Shown: positions 16,881 through 25,264, numbered from the stretch's first letter. The stretch: DNA of 34,182 bases from Deltaproteobacteria bacterium (GCA_026416535.1 JAOAFA010000008.1:1-34182), one strand, 5' to 3'. The notes: a model not told the origin generated them from the sequence alone. Made by a program: numbers and translations.

Positions 16881-18272
16881 ATGGTAGAGAAGACACAGAG
16901 ATACAAAATACTTATCGTCGATGATGAAGTAAACATACTTAAGGTATTGTCGGCTTTCCTTAAGAAAGAGGGTTATGAGACATACGCGGTTGAGAGTGGT
17001 GAGAGTGCAATGAAGAAGCTTTATGAAGAAGATATCTCGGTCGTGATTACTGATTTGAAGATGCCGAAGATGGATGGGATTGAACTATTAAGGAATGTAA
17101 TGAGATTCAATTCAGATATCCCCGTTATTATTTTGACTGCCCATGGGACCATAAATAATGCGGTTGAGGCAATTAAGATTGGGGCATTTGACTACCTTAC
17201 TAAGCCATTTGACAAGAATGAGTTGATCCAGGTGGTGAAGAAGGCTGTGAATACATTTGAGTACAGGCGGTCTGATGTTAAGATTGATTTTGAGACAGAT
17301 GAGCCTATTCATGTCATAGGTCATTCTCAGAGAATGCAAGAGATTTACTCGCTCATTGAGAAGATCGCCCCTTCTGATTCCACCGTATTAATAACTGGTG
17401 AGTCTGGAACAGGAAAAGAGCTCGTTGCTAGAATCATCCACCTAAAGAGCAATAGAGCAAAAGGTCCATTTATCAAAGTAAACTGTGCTGCCATTCCGAG
17501 AGAACTCATGGAGAGTGAATTTTTCGGATATGAAAAAGGTGCATTTACAGGTGCCTATTCACAAAAGCCCGGGAGATTTGAGCTGGCAGATGGTGGAACA
17601 ATACTCTTGGACGAGGTAAGTGAGCTCCCTTTCGACATGCAGGCAAAATTATTAAGAGTGTTACAGGAGCATCAGATATGGAGGGTAGGAGGCGTTAAGA
17701 GTGTAAATGTAAATGTTAGAGTTATCTCTGCAACTAATAAGAATCTTGCACTCGAGGTAGAAAAAGGAAATTTTAGGTCTGATTTATATTATAGAATAAA
17801 TGTTGTTCCCATAGAAGTTCCACCTTTGAGAGAACATAGGGAAGATGTTAGTGACTTTGTAAATTACTTTATTAAGAAGTTTGCTAAGAAAAATCGCAAG
17901 GAGGTAACTGGTATCTCAGAGGCCGCCCTTGAATACTTAGTAAACTACTCATGGCCAGGAAATGTTAGAGAGCTTGAAAATCTAATTGAACGGATGGTAA
18001 TCCTTTCTTCGAAGAGTATCCTTGATATTACTGATATCCCGGATGAGATAAAGCTAAGGCAGGTGCCTAAACAGCAAGTTGTTTCTCTATCTGGTGGGAT
18101 CGATTTTAAGGAGATTGTAAAGAGAGCCACCTCAGACATAGAAAAAGAGTTGATTTTAAAGGCGCTAAAAGAGACGAATGGAAATGTTACGAGGGCAGCC
18201 GAGTTGCTTGGAATTAGTCGAAAATCTCTTCAACTAAAAATGAAGGAATTGGGACTCAGAGAGGAAGATTAA
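16881..18272 (+). CDS. Sigma-54-dependent response regulator, NtrC family
   Basis: A 463-residue transcription activator with three domains. The receiver (1-125) has acidic residues DDE (14-16), the phospho-acceptor Asp58 in VITDLKMPKMDG and Lys108 in YLTKPF. The AAA+ domain (143-380) has Walker A GESGTGKE (173-180), the sigma-54 contact loop GAFTGA (220-225) and Walker B ILLDEV. The C-terminal Fis-type helix-turn-helix reads NVTRAAELLGISRKSLQLKM. It therefore drives promoters that use RpoN after phosphorylation. No histidine kinase adjoins, so its partner and targets are unknown. The ATG lies three bases after larE and has no clear Shine-Dalgarno. Confidence 0.9.
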   Translation: MVEKTQRYKILIVDDEVNILKVLSAFLKKEGYETYAVESGESAMKKLYEEDISVVITDLKMPKMDGIELLRNVMRFNSDIPVIILTAHGTINNAVEAIKIGAFDYLTKPFDKNELIQVVKKAVNTFEYRRSDVKIDFETDEPIHVIGHSQRMQEIYSLIEKIAPSDSTVLITGESGTGKELVARIIHLKSNRAKGPFIKVNCAAIPRELMESEFFGYEKGAFTGAYSQKPGRFELADGGTILLDEVSELPFDMQAKLLRVLQEHQIWRVGGVKSVNVNVRVISATNKNLALEVEKGNFRSDLYYRINVVPIEVPPLREHREDVSDFVNYFIKKFAKKNRKEVTGISEAALEYLVNYSWPGNVRELENLIERMVILSSKSILDITDIPDEIKLRQVPKQQVVSLSGGIDFKEIVKRATSDIEKELILKALKETNGNVTRAAELLGISRKSLQLKMKELGLREED

Positions 18273-18280
18273 TCCTTAGT

Positions 18281-19057
18281 ATGATAAAAGATGATTTTAG
18301 CAGACTTGTAAGTGTTGTTAATAGATTACTTTCAAAAGATGGTTGTAAGTGGGATAAAAGTCAAGATTTAAAATCGCTTAGAGGATTTGTTTTTGAAGAG
18401 GTACTGGAGCTCATTGATGCACTTGAAAGAGAAGACATAAATGACATAGAAGAAGAGATAGGTGATATACTCTATCACATAGTTTTTATTTCAAAACTGA
18501 CCAAAAGAAAAGACTCTCTCAAAAAGGCCATTACAAGGATTACAGATAAGCTAATTAAGAGACATCCACACGTCTTTATGAATAAGAAAGATATGACTCC
18601 AACAGAAGTGGTTAAAGAATGGGAAAATATAAAGAGAGAAGAGAAGAATACTGAATCCATAGGTTATGGATTATTCCCTTTTTTATCATCGCTACTCATT
18701 GCATACAAGTTGGGTGTAAGGTCTAAATCGTTTAATTTTGATTGGGAGAACGTTGAACAGATATTTGAAAAACTTGAAGAGGAGATAAATGAATTAAAGT
18801 TGGAGTTGAAAAAGAAGAGAAGAAATAAGGATGCTATAGAATCAGAGATAGGAGACGTCCTATTTGTAATAGCTAACATAGCGAGGCACTTAAATATAAA
18901 TCCGGAGATAGCCCTTATGAACACAAATAAAAAGTTTATAGGTCGGTTTGATAAGATGAATCAGCTTATAAAAACGGATAAGAAAGATATACGAAATCTT
19001 AGCATTGAAGAACTCGAATTTTATTGGCAAAAAGCAAAAAGGATTAAGTCTTTTTAG
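18281..19057 (+). CDS. mazG: Nucleoside triphosphate pyrophosphohydrolase MazG
   Basis: A 258-residue cytoplasmic enzyme that removes pyrophosphate from NTPs and dNTPs and is linked to nucleotide-pool cleaning and stringent-response control. The length matches E. coli MazG (263). Two all-alpha MazG domains are visible. The first has CKWDKSQDLKSL, FEEVLEL (Glu39, Glu40, Glu43) and EEEIGDILYHI (Glu58, Asp62). The second (about 135-240) has LEEEINELKLEL and ESEIGDVLFVIANIARHL. It begins eight bases after the regulator stop and ends 14 bases from a convergent lipoprotein gene with no terminator hairpin between. Confidence 0.9.
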   Translation: MIKDDFSRLVSVVNRLLSKDGCKWDKSQDLKSLRGFVFEEVLELIDALEREDINDIEEEIGDILYHIVFISKLTKRKDSLKKAITRITDKLIKRHPHVFMNKKDMTPTEVVKEWENIKREEKNTESIGYGLFPFLSSLLIAYKLGVRSKSFNFDWENVEQIFEKLEEEINELKLELKKKRRNKDAIESEIGDVLFVIANIARHLNINPEIALMNTNKKFIGRFDKMNQLIKTDKKDIRNLSIEELEFYWQKAKRIKSF

Positions 19058-19071
19058 CTTTTGCTGTAATA

Positions 19072-19338
19072 TTATTTAAGGTGTGGATTAAGTACCTCTA
19101 ATGCCGCTGTCTCTTCAACACATGTAGCTGTGTTATCCTCGTTGTAGTTGCATCTCTTGATTACTGACTTCCCCTTGTTACACCCCAGAATTAACCTACA
19201 TTCACCTTCCCAATATGTAAAGTATACATAGTCCTTTTCCCATCTGGTATGGGTGATACTCCTGACTGTAGTGCCGCATGCTGAAATAAATACTACTAAA
19301 AGCGATATCGCAAATATGAATATGATCTTGTTTTTCAT
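19072..19338 (-). CDS. Small lipoprotein 4 of the tandem array
   Basis: An 88-residue lipoprotein; signal peptide with lipobox ISAC (Cys21). The mature part is about 68 residues with two Cys pairs, including a C-terminal CX9C (KRCNYNEDNTATC). Together with the three upstream genes it forms an array spaced 13-16 bases apart. AGGAG upstream of the ATG gives the ribosome site. No known family recognised; function unknown. Confidence 0.7.
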   Translation of the reverse strand: MKNKIIFIFAISLLVVFISACGTTVRSITHTRWEKDYVYFTYWEGECRLILGCNKGKSVIKRCNYNEDNTATCVEETAALEVLNPHLK

Positions 19339-19353
19339 GATAAAGCTCCTTCC

Positions 19354-19632
19354 TTAGTATAAAGAACGAGGATTGACATTTTCTAAAATCAGTGTGTCTT
19401 TGCAATTTTCTTCCTTATTGTCTGGAGTTAGATTACAGATTCGTAAGTAGTAATTGAAAAGTCTTACATTTTCTTTGCCCGAACTAACAGTGTCGGTCCT
19501 GGGTAGCATTAAGAGTTTAGCAGTCTTGTTTTCACCCATAAACTCATTTGCTATCAAGACCTTCTTAGGTGCACAAGAGACAGCAAACAAAGATATTATA
19601 ATAAGGATGGTAACAATCAATGTGCGATTCAT
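19354..19632 (-). CDS. Small lipoprotein 3 of the tandem array
   Basis: A 92-residue lipoprotein with lipobox AVSC (Cys20). The mature part contains a C-terminal CX10C pair (ICNLTPDNKEENC), the same spacing as in the first gene of the array. AAGGAGG lies before the ATG. It sits 15 bases upstream of the last array gene and 13 bases downstream of the preceding one. Function unknown. Confidence 0.7.
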   Translation of the reverse strand: MNRTLIVTILIIISLFAVSCAPKKVLIANEFMGENKTAKLLMLPRTDTVSSGKENVRLFNYYLRICNLTPDNKEENCKDTLILENVNPRSLY

Positions 19633-19645
19633 ACCAGTATCCTCC

Positions 19646-19939
19646 TTATCTTACATTGGTTGTTAGGTTCATTAAACCTGTGGGACAACTTACATCTGTA
19701 TTGCCATCGCAGGCCCTCTCACAAGAGATTACATCGCCCCTCTCTTCACATGTCCAGAATTCATGTACGGCAGAGCCCGGGAATAATAAGTAGTGAGTTG
19801 TCTTGAAGGTCTCAAAATTCATAATAGGTCTTGTTAGGTGATCGTCGGCCCCAATTATTCTTCTACTTGTGCAGCCAGTTATAGTTAGTATGGAGTATAT
19901 TAGTCCCAGTGTTATTAGTAAAGTAATTACTCTTTTCAT
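19646..19939 (-). CDS. Small lipoprotein 2 of the tandem array
   Basis: A 97-residue lipoprotein with lipobox ITGC. It shares with its neighbours a basic residue and hydrophobic strand soon after the lipid cysteine, and ends in WTCEERGDVISCERACDG, a CX8C pair followed by more cysteines. AAGGAGG seven bases before the ATG is the ribosome site. I recall similar tails ending in a Cys pair in Myxococcota-like proteins, but cannot name a family. Confidence 0.7.
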   Translation of the reverse strand: MKRVITLLITLGLIYSILTITGCTSRRIIGADDHLTRPIMNFETFKTTHYLLFPGSAVHEFWTCEERGDVISCERACDGNTDVSCPTGLMNLTTNVR

Positions 19940-19955
19940 ATTGGTGCCTCCTTTT

Positions 19956-20183
19956 TTATTCTTTTAGTTCTACTTTGATGTTACGGCAGTTTGAGAGAGC
20001 CCCGGCAGCCCCTACATCACATTTAATAATTCCCTGTTCATCTTTATCATCCCATATAAATTTCACTGCCCCTTGCCTCCCAGTTGATCCAACTATTAAC
20101 CTGGGACCAGCACAGGCAGAAAAGATAGAGATCAGAAAGATGAACAAAAGACACAACTGAATTACTTTTCTAAATCCGTTCAT
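19956..20183 (-). CDS. Small lipoprotein 1 of the tandem array
   Basis: A 75-residue lipoprotein, the promoter-proximal member. Lipobox FSAC; the mature part includes GPRLIVGSTGRQGAVKFIW and ends with KCDVGAAGALSNCRN, a CX10C pair. AAGGAGG precedes the ATG. It may be the founder of the array because it is shortest and closest to the putative promoter at 20242-20270. Function unknown. Confidence 0.7.
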   Translation of the reverse strand: MNGFRKVIQLCLLFIFLISIFSACAGPRLIVGSTGRQGAVKFIWDDKDEQGIIKCDVGAAGALSNCRNIKVELKE

Positions 20184-20241
20184 ACAAAAAACCTCCTTGT
20201 ACTAAATTGACGGGATTTTTCAAACCTCCACTAGTTTAGAA

Positions 20242-20270
20242 AGCCTAACCTTAATTTAATTATTAGTCAA
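20242..20270 (-). promoter_or_regulatory. Possible promoter of the small lipoprotein array
   Basis: On the minus strand TTGACT (20270-20265) is followed after 17 bases by TAGGCT (20247-20242). The -10 box matches only at T, A and the final T. Expected start near 20235, giving a leader of about 50 bases before the ATG at 20183, with AAGGAGG ahead of it. Confidence 0.3.
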
Positions 20271-20419
20271 GTTTAATCCATTGATTTTTTTATAATGCTT
20301 TATATATGTGTAAAAAGCATGGGAAAACTTGACCTTGGAAGAATTCCACTTTATAGATAATGACCAACTTCTCAAGTTACTCAAATTCTTAAAGAATTGA
20401 CTTAAATTAGAGATTTTCT

Positions 20420-20561
20420 TTGGTTCGGTCCCCTCGAGAAAATTCCCCTACTTAATACTTGTATAAAGGAAAGACAGATAGGGTTAAAATATGTACAATA
20501 AGTTAAATAAGTAACAACTAACTTGAGGCTTTTGCTTTTTAATAACCTTTCTCCGAACCAA
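20420..20561. ncRNA. Long-range stem, possible structured RNA
   Basis: TTGGTTCGG (20420-20428) pairs perfectly with CCGAACCAA (20553-20561). After an eight-base bulge (TCCCCTCG), AGAAA (20437-20441) pairs with TTTCT (20548-20552). The closed loop is about 106 bases and AT-rich. The paired bases are more GC-rich than their surroundings. Neither strand has a clear promoter, and no known RNA family was recognised; a 6S-like shape was considered but not supported. Confidence 0.3.
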
Positions 20562-20630
20562 CAAATAGTCCGTTACTAAAATTTTTGGGTGTTTTTGCTC
20601 ATAGTGGATAACCATTAAGTAACATCTGAT

Positions 20631-20816
20631 CTAAGGTATGGGGAGGTTCATTATTGTGTAAAAAACGTCGATATAGAATTGGAATGCTCTAATAAATCTT
20701 CCTCCTACAAACTGCCATACTACAAGAAATCCTACAAGTAATGAGAGGCTTACAAACATATACTCAGTGAGTGCCTGGCCTCTTTCTCCTTTTATTAGAG
20801 ACCTAATCCTTTTCAT
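20631..20816 (-). CDS. Flp-type prepilin
   Basis: A 61-residue type IVb prepilin. A short basic leader MKRIRSLIKGERG is followed by the cleavage site: after Gly13 the mature protein starts QALTEYMFV, with Glu at +5 and Tyr at +6 exactly as in Flp pilins. One hydrophobic helix follows and a 20-residue tail. It is last in the five-gene operon and its ribosome site GGAGAG lies within the end of the upstream gene, with which it overlaps by 14 bases. The rest of a Tad machine (TadA, TadB, TadC, prepilin peptidase) is not in the window. Confidence 0.8.
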   Translation of the reverse strand: MKRIRSLIKGERGQALTEYMFVSLSLLVGFLVVWQFVGGRFIRAFQFYIDVFYTIMNLPIP

Positions 20817-21579
20817 TTTTTCTCTCCATCACATTTAGGACGAAAGTTGTGAGAGTCTCTCCAAGCTCGTCTTTATCTTCAGTGATTACTATCATGAGTT
20901 GAATATTATCTTTACTCAACGAGGCGACGTCTTCATCACCGAATTTTTTAAGGTAGTCATTCTCTTCATATCCAAGATTTTTAAGTCTTTCTTTGTAAAG
21001 AATTGTATTTTTCTCCTTTGATCCTTTCATCTGAAACGAGATTGTTCGTGTATATCTTCCGTAGTCTTGAGTTTTTACCTCTATGTAATTCATTGCATCT
21101 GGTGGTATCCCCAGTGCCCCATCAGGTTTAGTTATAATATTATTGCTTAAAATGGGGGCTATACCAGCAAATACTAGTGTCTCATTATCCGTCCTTTTAA
21201 GAATTATAATCTTGTTTTCTCCGGTAGTTGTATCTATTGCATTAATGAAGCCCTCGTTATCTGATACTTGGGTGTAATGTGGATGCAATCCTAGATCTTG
21301 AAATTTCTTTATTAAATCATCTTTCACTGTAGTTAGTTCGTCCTTCGTAGTAAAATATCCGAGCTGTATTGGAAGGTTATTGACATATATCTTGTCTCCC
21401 ATTGGGAAAAAGGATTTGTCTTTGTACTGTGGTATCTCCTTTGAAATCTTGGGATGGGATATGTCTTGGTTTTTATCTGCTATAAGTAGCTTAAATCCAC
21501 CCCCCAAGTAGAACGCGGAGGTGAATATGCAAATGACAATTAAAAGGGATACCATATTTTTAAGGATTCTGGCACTCAT
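20803..21579 (-). CDS. Unknown membrane-anchored protein of the pseudopilin operon
   Basis: A 258-residue protein with one N-terminal membrane helix (MVSLLIVICIFTSAFYLGGG) and the rest predicted outside the cytoplasm. Two similar alpha/beta halves are suggested: VNNLPIQLGYFTTKDEL near 70 and SFQMKGSKEKNTILYKERL near 190, each followed by a helix and a strand. No known family recognised. The start at 21579 is preferred over the longest frame (21771), which would run through the upstream gene; GGAG lies seven bases before this ATG. It overlaps the upstream gene by 20 bases and the Flp gene by 14, so it is surely part of this operon and probably a pilus-associated factor. Confidence 0.7.
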   Translation of the reverse strand: MSARILKNMVSLLIVICIFTSAFYLGGGFKLLIADKNQDISHPKISKEIPQYKDKSFFPMGDKIYVNNLPIQLGYFTTKDELTTVKDDLIKKFQDLGLHPHYTQVSDNEGFINAIDTTTGENKIIILKRTDNETLVFAGIAPILSNNIITKPDGALGIPPDAMNYIEVKTQDYGRYTRTISFQMKGSKEKNTILYKERLKNLGYEENDYLKKFGDEDVASLSKDNIQLMIVITEDKDELGETLTTFVLNVMERKNEKD

Positions 21580-22678
21580 CGGTTGCTCCAGCCTGTGAAT
21601 AGTCACACGACCATTTACCACCAAACTGTTTTTTGGGACATCCCATGTAGCAGTTTCCACGCTTGCTGTTAACATTCTTGTATTTTCCGGTGCAAACCAT
21701 GAGAGGATTTTCTCCACTCCCATTATCGCAATATGGAGAAGTGGCAAATGTCTTCTCACCTCCGGAGACATCTAGTGTAACAGTCCCATCATCACTCTCT
21801 TGACCTTGAGATAGACCCGGTTGTCTCTTAAATCTCACCGATGCGAGTCTCACTTTCATTGGATCGAAACCCTCCATACCACCTCCTAAGTTTGAGAATA
21901 CGCTCTGATTAGAAAAGTTTGCAGCCTTGAAACCTGCTACTGAGTTGGTTACATTGTAATATGGATAGTCTCTGTTATTGTTGTTTTCGGATAAAATCTT
22001 AGGAGTAACAGACTTTCCATCATACATTGCCCAATCATCGACAATTAAATAATATTTTTCTCGGAGGGTCTTTTGTCTGAATGCACCATACATCCTTTGA
22101 CGGAAAAATCCTCTCTGTGAGTCCTGCATAAATCTCGTTTGGATTCTCCACTTATTCGGGTTGGTCTCATTAACATGAACGGCTATGCTTGCTGTGGCCT
22201 CGACGTATCCTCTATTATTGAAGGGATTGGTCCCAAACATAGAACCACCGAACATGTTTATGATGCTAATAATAGTATTTAAAAGTGATAACTCTGTCAC
22301 ATCTTTATTATTTACCATCACATTTGTAAGCTCATACTGAGAGAGAGACAAAGGCTTAAATTCTTTTTTAGGATTTCTGTAATTGTATGCTGAATCGAGG
22401 GAGTGAGAGTATCTATCCTGAACATCTTGCTTTATGGCATCCCTTGCTTTATTTACCAATTGATTGTGTTTGCTCTGATTCATTCCCTTCGAACTATAGT
22501 CTGATAATTGATATGCTGTAAATTCCCATGCGGCATATCTAACTACTTCTTGAGTTTTAATTTTAGCGAGGGCTATATCTAGTAACACATGTGACCACAA
22601 GATTACTGCGACAATTGCCACAAACAATATTGATGCCTCAACTATTGCTGAGCCGTTTTGTCCCTTCACGGATCTCAT
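21560..22678 (-). CDS. TadE/TadG-like pseudopilin with long C-terminal region
   Basis: A 372-residue protein. The N-terminus MRSVKGQNGSAIVEASILFV has a prepilin-like site: Gly followed by SAIVE, with Glu at +5, then a hydrophobic helix. This is the TadE/TadG pattern. The exported part is hydrophilic and ends in a Cys-rich segment (CYMGCPKKQ, CDYSQAGATDEC). The ATG at 22678 is supported by GAGG just upstream; the TTG at 22690 is the alternative. Its stop falls 20 bases inside the next gene. Likely minor pseudopilin of the fibre, by analogy. Confidence 0.7.
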   Translation of the reverse strand: MRSVKGQNGSAIVEASILFVAIVAVILWSHVLLDIALAKIKTQEVVRYAAWEFTAYQLSDYSSKGMNQSKHNQLVNKARDAIKQDVQDRYSHSLDSAYNYRNPKKEFKPLSLSQYELTNVMVNNKDVTELSLLNTIISIINMFGGSMFGTNPFNNRGYVEATASIAVHVNETNPNKWRIQTRFMQDSQRGFFRQRMYGAFRQKTLREKYYLIVDDWAMYDGKSVTPKILSENNNNRDYPYYNVTNSVAGFKAANFSNQSVFSNLGGGMEGFDPMKVRLASVRFKRQPGLSQGQESDDGTVTLDVSGGEKTFATSPYCDNGSGENPLMVCTGKYKNVNSKRGNCYMGCPKKQFGGKWSCDYSQAGATDECQNP

Positions 22679-22686
22679 TTCGTACC

Positions 22687-24309
22687 TCAATGCAAAACTA
22701 GCCCTTTAGTAATGATTCCAAGTATATCATTCGGGAAGTTGATCCCTGTTGCCCTTGACAACCATGCTGGAAGTAGCTTCCCATCTCTCTCTCCAAATGC
22801 TATTAGCCTTGCCCTCCAGTATGGATTAAATAGATTTGGGTGTTCTTTCCATGTATAGGGTCTGTGATAATATACCTGTGCAAGTGACATCGCATTCAGA
22901 CCCCTTAGAAGTCCAGATGTTAGGACACCCTTTTCACCCATGCGTGTATCTATATTAGCTGAATAATTGTCACCCATTATAGTGCTCTTGCGATAGACAG
23001 GCTTCATCTTAAATCTCTCTGGAGGTTTATTTAGGAAGGTGAATACAATTGGTTGCCCAAAGTATGTATCAGGGTTCTCATCAATGTTAAATACATAAAA
23101 GTTGGGTATTTTGACAAAATTATTGTGTTTCATATCCGTGTTATCTACCTCAATCTTTGTCTTTCTTAGGAAGCTCTGTCCATCGAGATTGGCCGGAATA
23201 GGCATTGAGCAGCCACCACAATAAGTAGCCTTCTGGAAGAAGGTAGACAATCTCTTGTGAGCACCTTTATCTGCATCAAGGACAAATACCTCTACAGAAT
23301 TAGTGTTACACATCCCGTCCATAAGAGGACTGCTCGTCTTATCAAAAGATGCTAGAACAGCACCATCTGGGAATACACTTCTTTGATACATAATCCCTTC
23401 TATTTCATTCTTTGCCTGACTCTCTCCTTGAAAATTAGATGAAATAATATTCTTAGAAAGGGAGTCAATAAGTTTGGTCTGTCCCTCTTTGTTTAAAACG
23501 CCTACCCCTCCGCCGCTAAACTGAGCACCGCCAACCGGAACTATATCCTTCCTGTTTGTCTGTTTATCGTTCCATCTTGTAGCATTTACTATGGAAGAGA
23601 ACATCCTCTTATCACTAGACTCTGCCTTTTTGAGTGCTTTCATCCATATAACGGAGTTTATCAGTGGTGATATGACAGATAGGAGTGATAGGTTGATCTC
23701 AGGATCGTTCTTTTCAATGAGCTTCCTCTGAGCATCTAGAAAGCTAACATATATAAGGTTTACTAAAATTGCCTGAGCATTTGAAAAGGCATTATTTGCT
23801 ATGTTGACTGCATTCTTCAACGTTGGCCAGAGATTATCTAGGGTATTTAATATTTGACCAAAGACATTTGTAAGTGTTGCAAACGGCATACTTGCTGCTA
23901 CAAGCCCGCTATTACAGCATATACCGGCACATGCCTTTATGCATGTACATAAACACCCTTGGCAGGGGAAGCCATAGATTGTATTGTATAAGATATCATG
24001 AACTCTTGCAGATACGGCCTCGAGCCAGGTAACATAGGATATCAGAGATTGCATCGCAATCAGTCTTACGTAGTTTGCAATCATAGCTCTATTAAGGTAG
24101 GCGATATAGTTTAGGACCCTTGCCTCCATGACCGCAAGAGAATATGCAGTTGAATCGGCATTGTTTTGGAGCTTGATCTTTTCGTATACGGCATAGCCCC
24201 AAAATGCTGTCATAAGTACAGAGAGAGCCATTACAAGCATGCCTACGGCTGCAAGCACGATTGCCTGTCCATCTTCATCTTTAACAAATTTGTGAAATCT
24301 TATAAACAT
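22687..24309 (-). CDS. TadG-like membrane protein with cysteine cluster
   Basis: A 540-residue protein. DEDGQAIVLAAVGMLVM at the N-terminus followed by LQNNADSTAYSLAVMEAR (48-64) is characteristic of the TadE/G-like family (putative Flp pilus-assembly TadG). Unlike its neighbours it has Leu, not Glu, at +5 after the glycine, so it may not be processed like a pilin. Residues 116-132 carry seven cysteines in 17 positions (C..C.C.C...C...CC), an unusual cluster that could bind metal or form disulfides. The remainder is long and of unknown fold. It starts eight bases after the TadE gene. Confidence 0.7.
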   Translation of the reverse strand: MFIRFHKFVKDEDGQAIVLAAVGMLVMALSVLMTAFWGYAVYEKIKLQNNADSTAYSLAVMEARVLNYIAYLNRAMIANYVRLIAMQSLISYVTWLEAVSARVHDILYNTIYGFPCQGCLCTCIKACAGICCNSGLVAASMPFATLTNVFGQILNTLDNLWPTLKNAVNIANNAFSNAQAILVNLIYVSFLDAQRKLIEKNDPEINLSLLSVISPLINSVIWMKALKKAESSDKRMFSSIVNATRWNDKQTNRKDIVPVGGAQFSGGGVGVLNKEGQTKLIDSLSKNIISSNFQGESQAKNEIEGIMYQRSVFPDGAVLASFDKTSSPLMDGMCNTNSVEVFVLDADKGAHKRLSTFFQKATYCGGCSMPIPANLDGQSFLRKTKIEVDNTDMKHNNFVKIPNFYVFNIDENPDTYFGQPIVFTFLNKPPERFKMKPVYRKSTIMGDNYSANIDTRMGEKGVLTSGLLRGLNAMSLAQVYYHRPYTWKEHPNLFNPYWRARLIAFGERDGKLLPAWLSRATGINFPNDILGIITKGLVLH

Positions 24310-24316
24310 TGCTACC

Positions 24317-25264
24317 TCAGTTTAAATTTTCCTTAAATATATTTGATTGCATCCTCATTGTGTAGGTTGCCCATAATGGAATCATATAAATACCTCTATA
24401 TACATCGCTGTTTGGTCTCTTTACTTTTCTGAGTTGCCAGAGCACTCTCAGTAAATTCTGATCTTTGCTCCCGAATAAATATGTTACCCAACCACCAACA
24501 TTTATTCTGCCACCAATAGTCCCCTCTACATCTGGGTTATTGCTTCCTTTTACTACCGGTCTTTCTATTGCCCCTGTCAGTTGAACTCCTGTAACCCCTG
24601 CCATCCATGCCGTATGAATAGTCCAGTTGGCAAAAGGTATAACCATCTGATATAAAAACCTAACTGTGATACACAGCCTGTTAAAATCTCTGAGTTTCTT
24701 CGCCTCATCCTCTGTATAAGTGCTCCCATCGGCCTTATAGACACCTATATCATCAAAATCCACCTCTCCCCATGTCTTATAGGGTTCTGGCATTGAATCA
24801 AGATGGCTCTTTTTCGGATTTACAATATAAACATTAACCAGGCTCAAATCTGGTATACCTGTAGAGATACCAAAGAGTTTATTCAAAAATTGGTCAAGCT
24901 GTAACACGCCTTTATTTAGTTGGTTGCCGGCATAGTTTATCAGCCAAAATGCGGCACCTTGAATAATAGATTGAAGTATGTTAAAGGAGGTGTTTGTCTC
25001 TGTGATATTTGCCTTGATAATGTACATACTTGGGATAAGTGCAACAAATGCTGCATTCATCATCTTAGATTGGTTTGCATTCCAGACAATACCTGCGCGA
25101 GCTGCTTGGTATGCCGCGTATTCAGTCTGTAATCTTGCCTGGTGAAGCATGGCAAGTTGTAGTATCCCCAATATCATGAAAAGCATCAGGGGGACTACAA
25201 ATACAGTCTCCACAAAAACCTGAGCATCATCGCTTTTAATGAAATTTTTTATACCTCTTATCAT
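24317..25264 (-). CDS. TadE-like pseudopilin
   Basis: A 315-residue protein, first gene of the operon. SDDAQVFVETVFVVPLMLFM has Ala in the -1 position and Glu at +5, then a hydrophobic helix, followed by LQTEYAAYQAARAG, the typical TadE/G continuation. Prepilin peptidases accept Ala at -1, so it may be processed. The rest is an exported domain. The ATG at 25264 has GGGAG eight bases ahead; the longer TTG start at 25279 is less likely. It is transcribed divergently from the lipoprotein gene at 25395. Confidence 0.75.
   Translation of the reverse strand: MIRGIKNFIKSDDAQVFVETVFVVPLMLFMILGILQLAMLHQARLQTEYAAYQAARAGIVWNANQSKMMNAAFVALIPSMYIIKANITETNTSFNILQSIIQGAAFWLINYAGNQLNKGVLQLDQFLNKLFGISTGIPDLSLVNVYIVNPKKSHLDSMPEPYKTWGEVDFDDIGVYKADGSTYTEDEAKKLRDFNRLCITVRFLYQMVIPFANWTIHTAWMAGVTGVQLTGAIERPVVKGSNNPDVEGTIGGRINVGGWVTYLFGSKDQNLLRVLWQLRKVKRPNSDVYRGIYMIPLWATYTMRMQSNIFKENLN

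Larger units (their letters stand above)
20184..20630. other. Intergenic stretch between lipoprotein array and pseudopilin operon
   Basis: No gene is seen in these 447 bases. On the minus strand they lie between the Flp-like stop and the first small lipoprotein. They hold a promoter candidate (20242-20270), a 7-bp hairpin (ATGCTTT at 20295-20301 with AAAGCAT at 20314-20320), and a long-range inverted repeat at 20420-20561. Confidence 0.6.

Noticed and set aside
20422-20433. GGTTCGGTCCCC resembles a tRNA T-arm
   Set aside because: No acceptor stem, anticodon arm or CCA end can be arranged around it; it fits better as an arm of the 20420-20561 stem.
20803-21771. Longer reading frame for the unknown pilin-operon protein (322 codons)
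   Set aside because: The first 64 codons lie inside the upstream TadE/G-like gene in another frame; the ATG at 21579 has a ribosome site and starts at a membrane helix.
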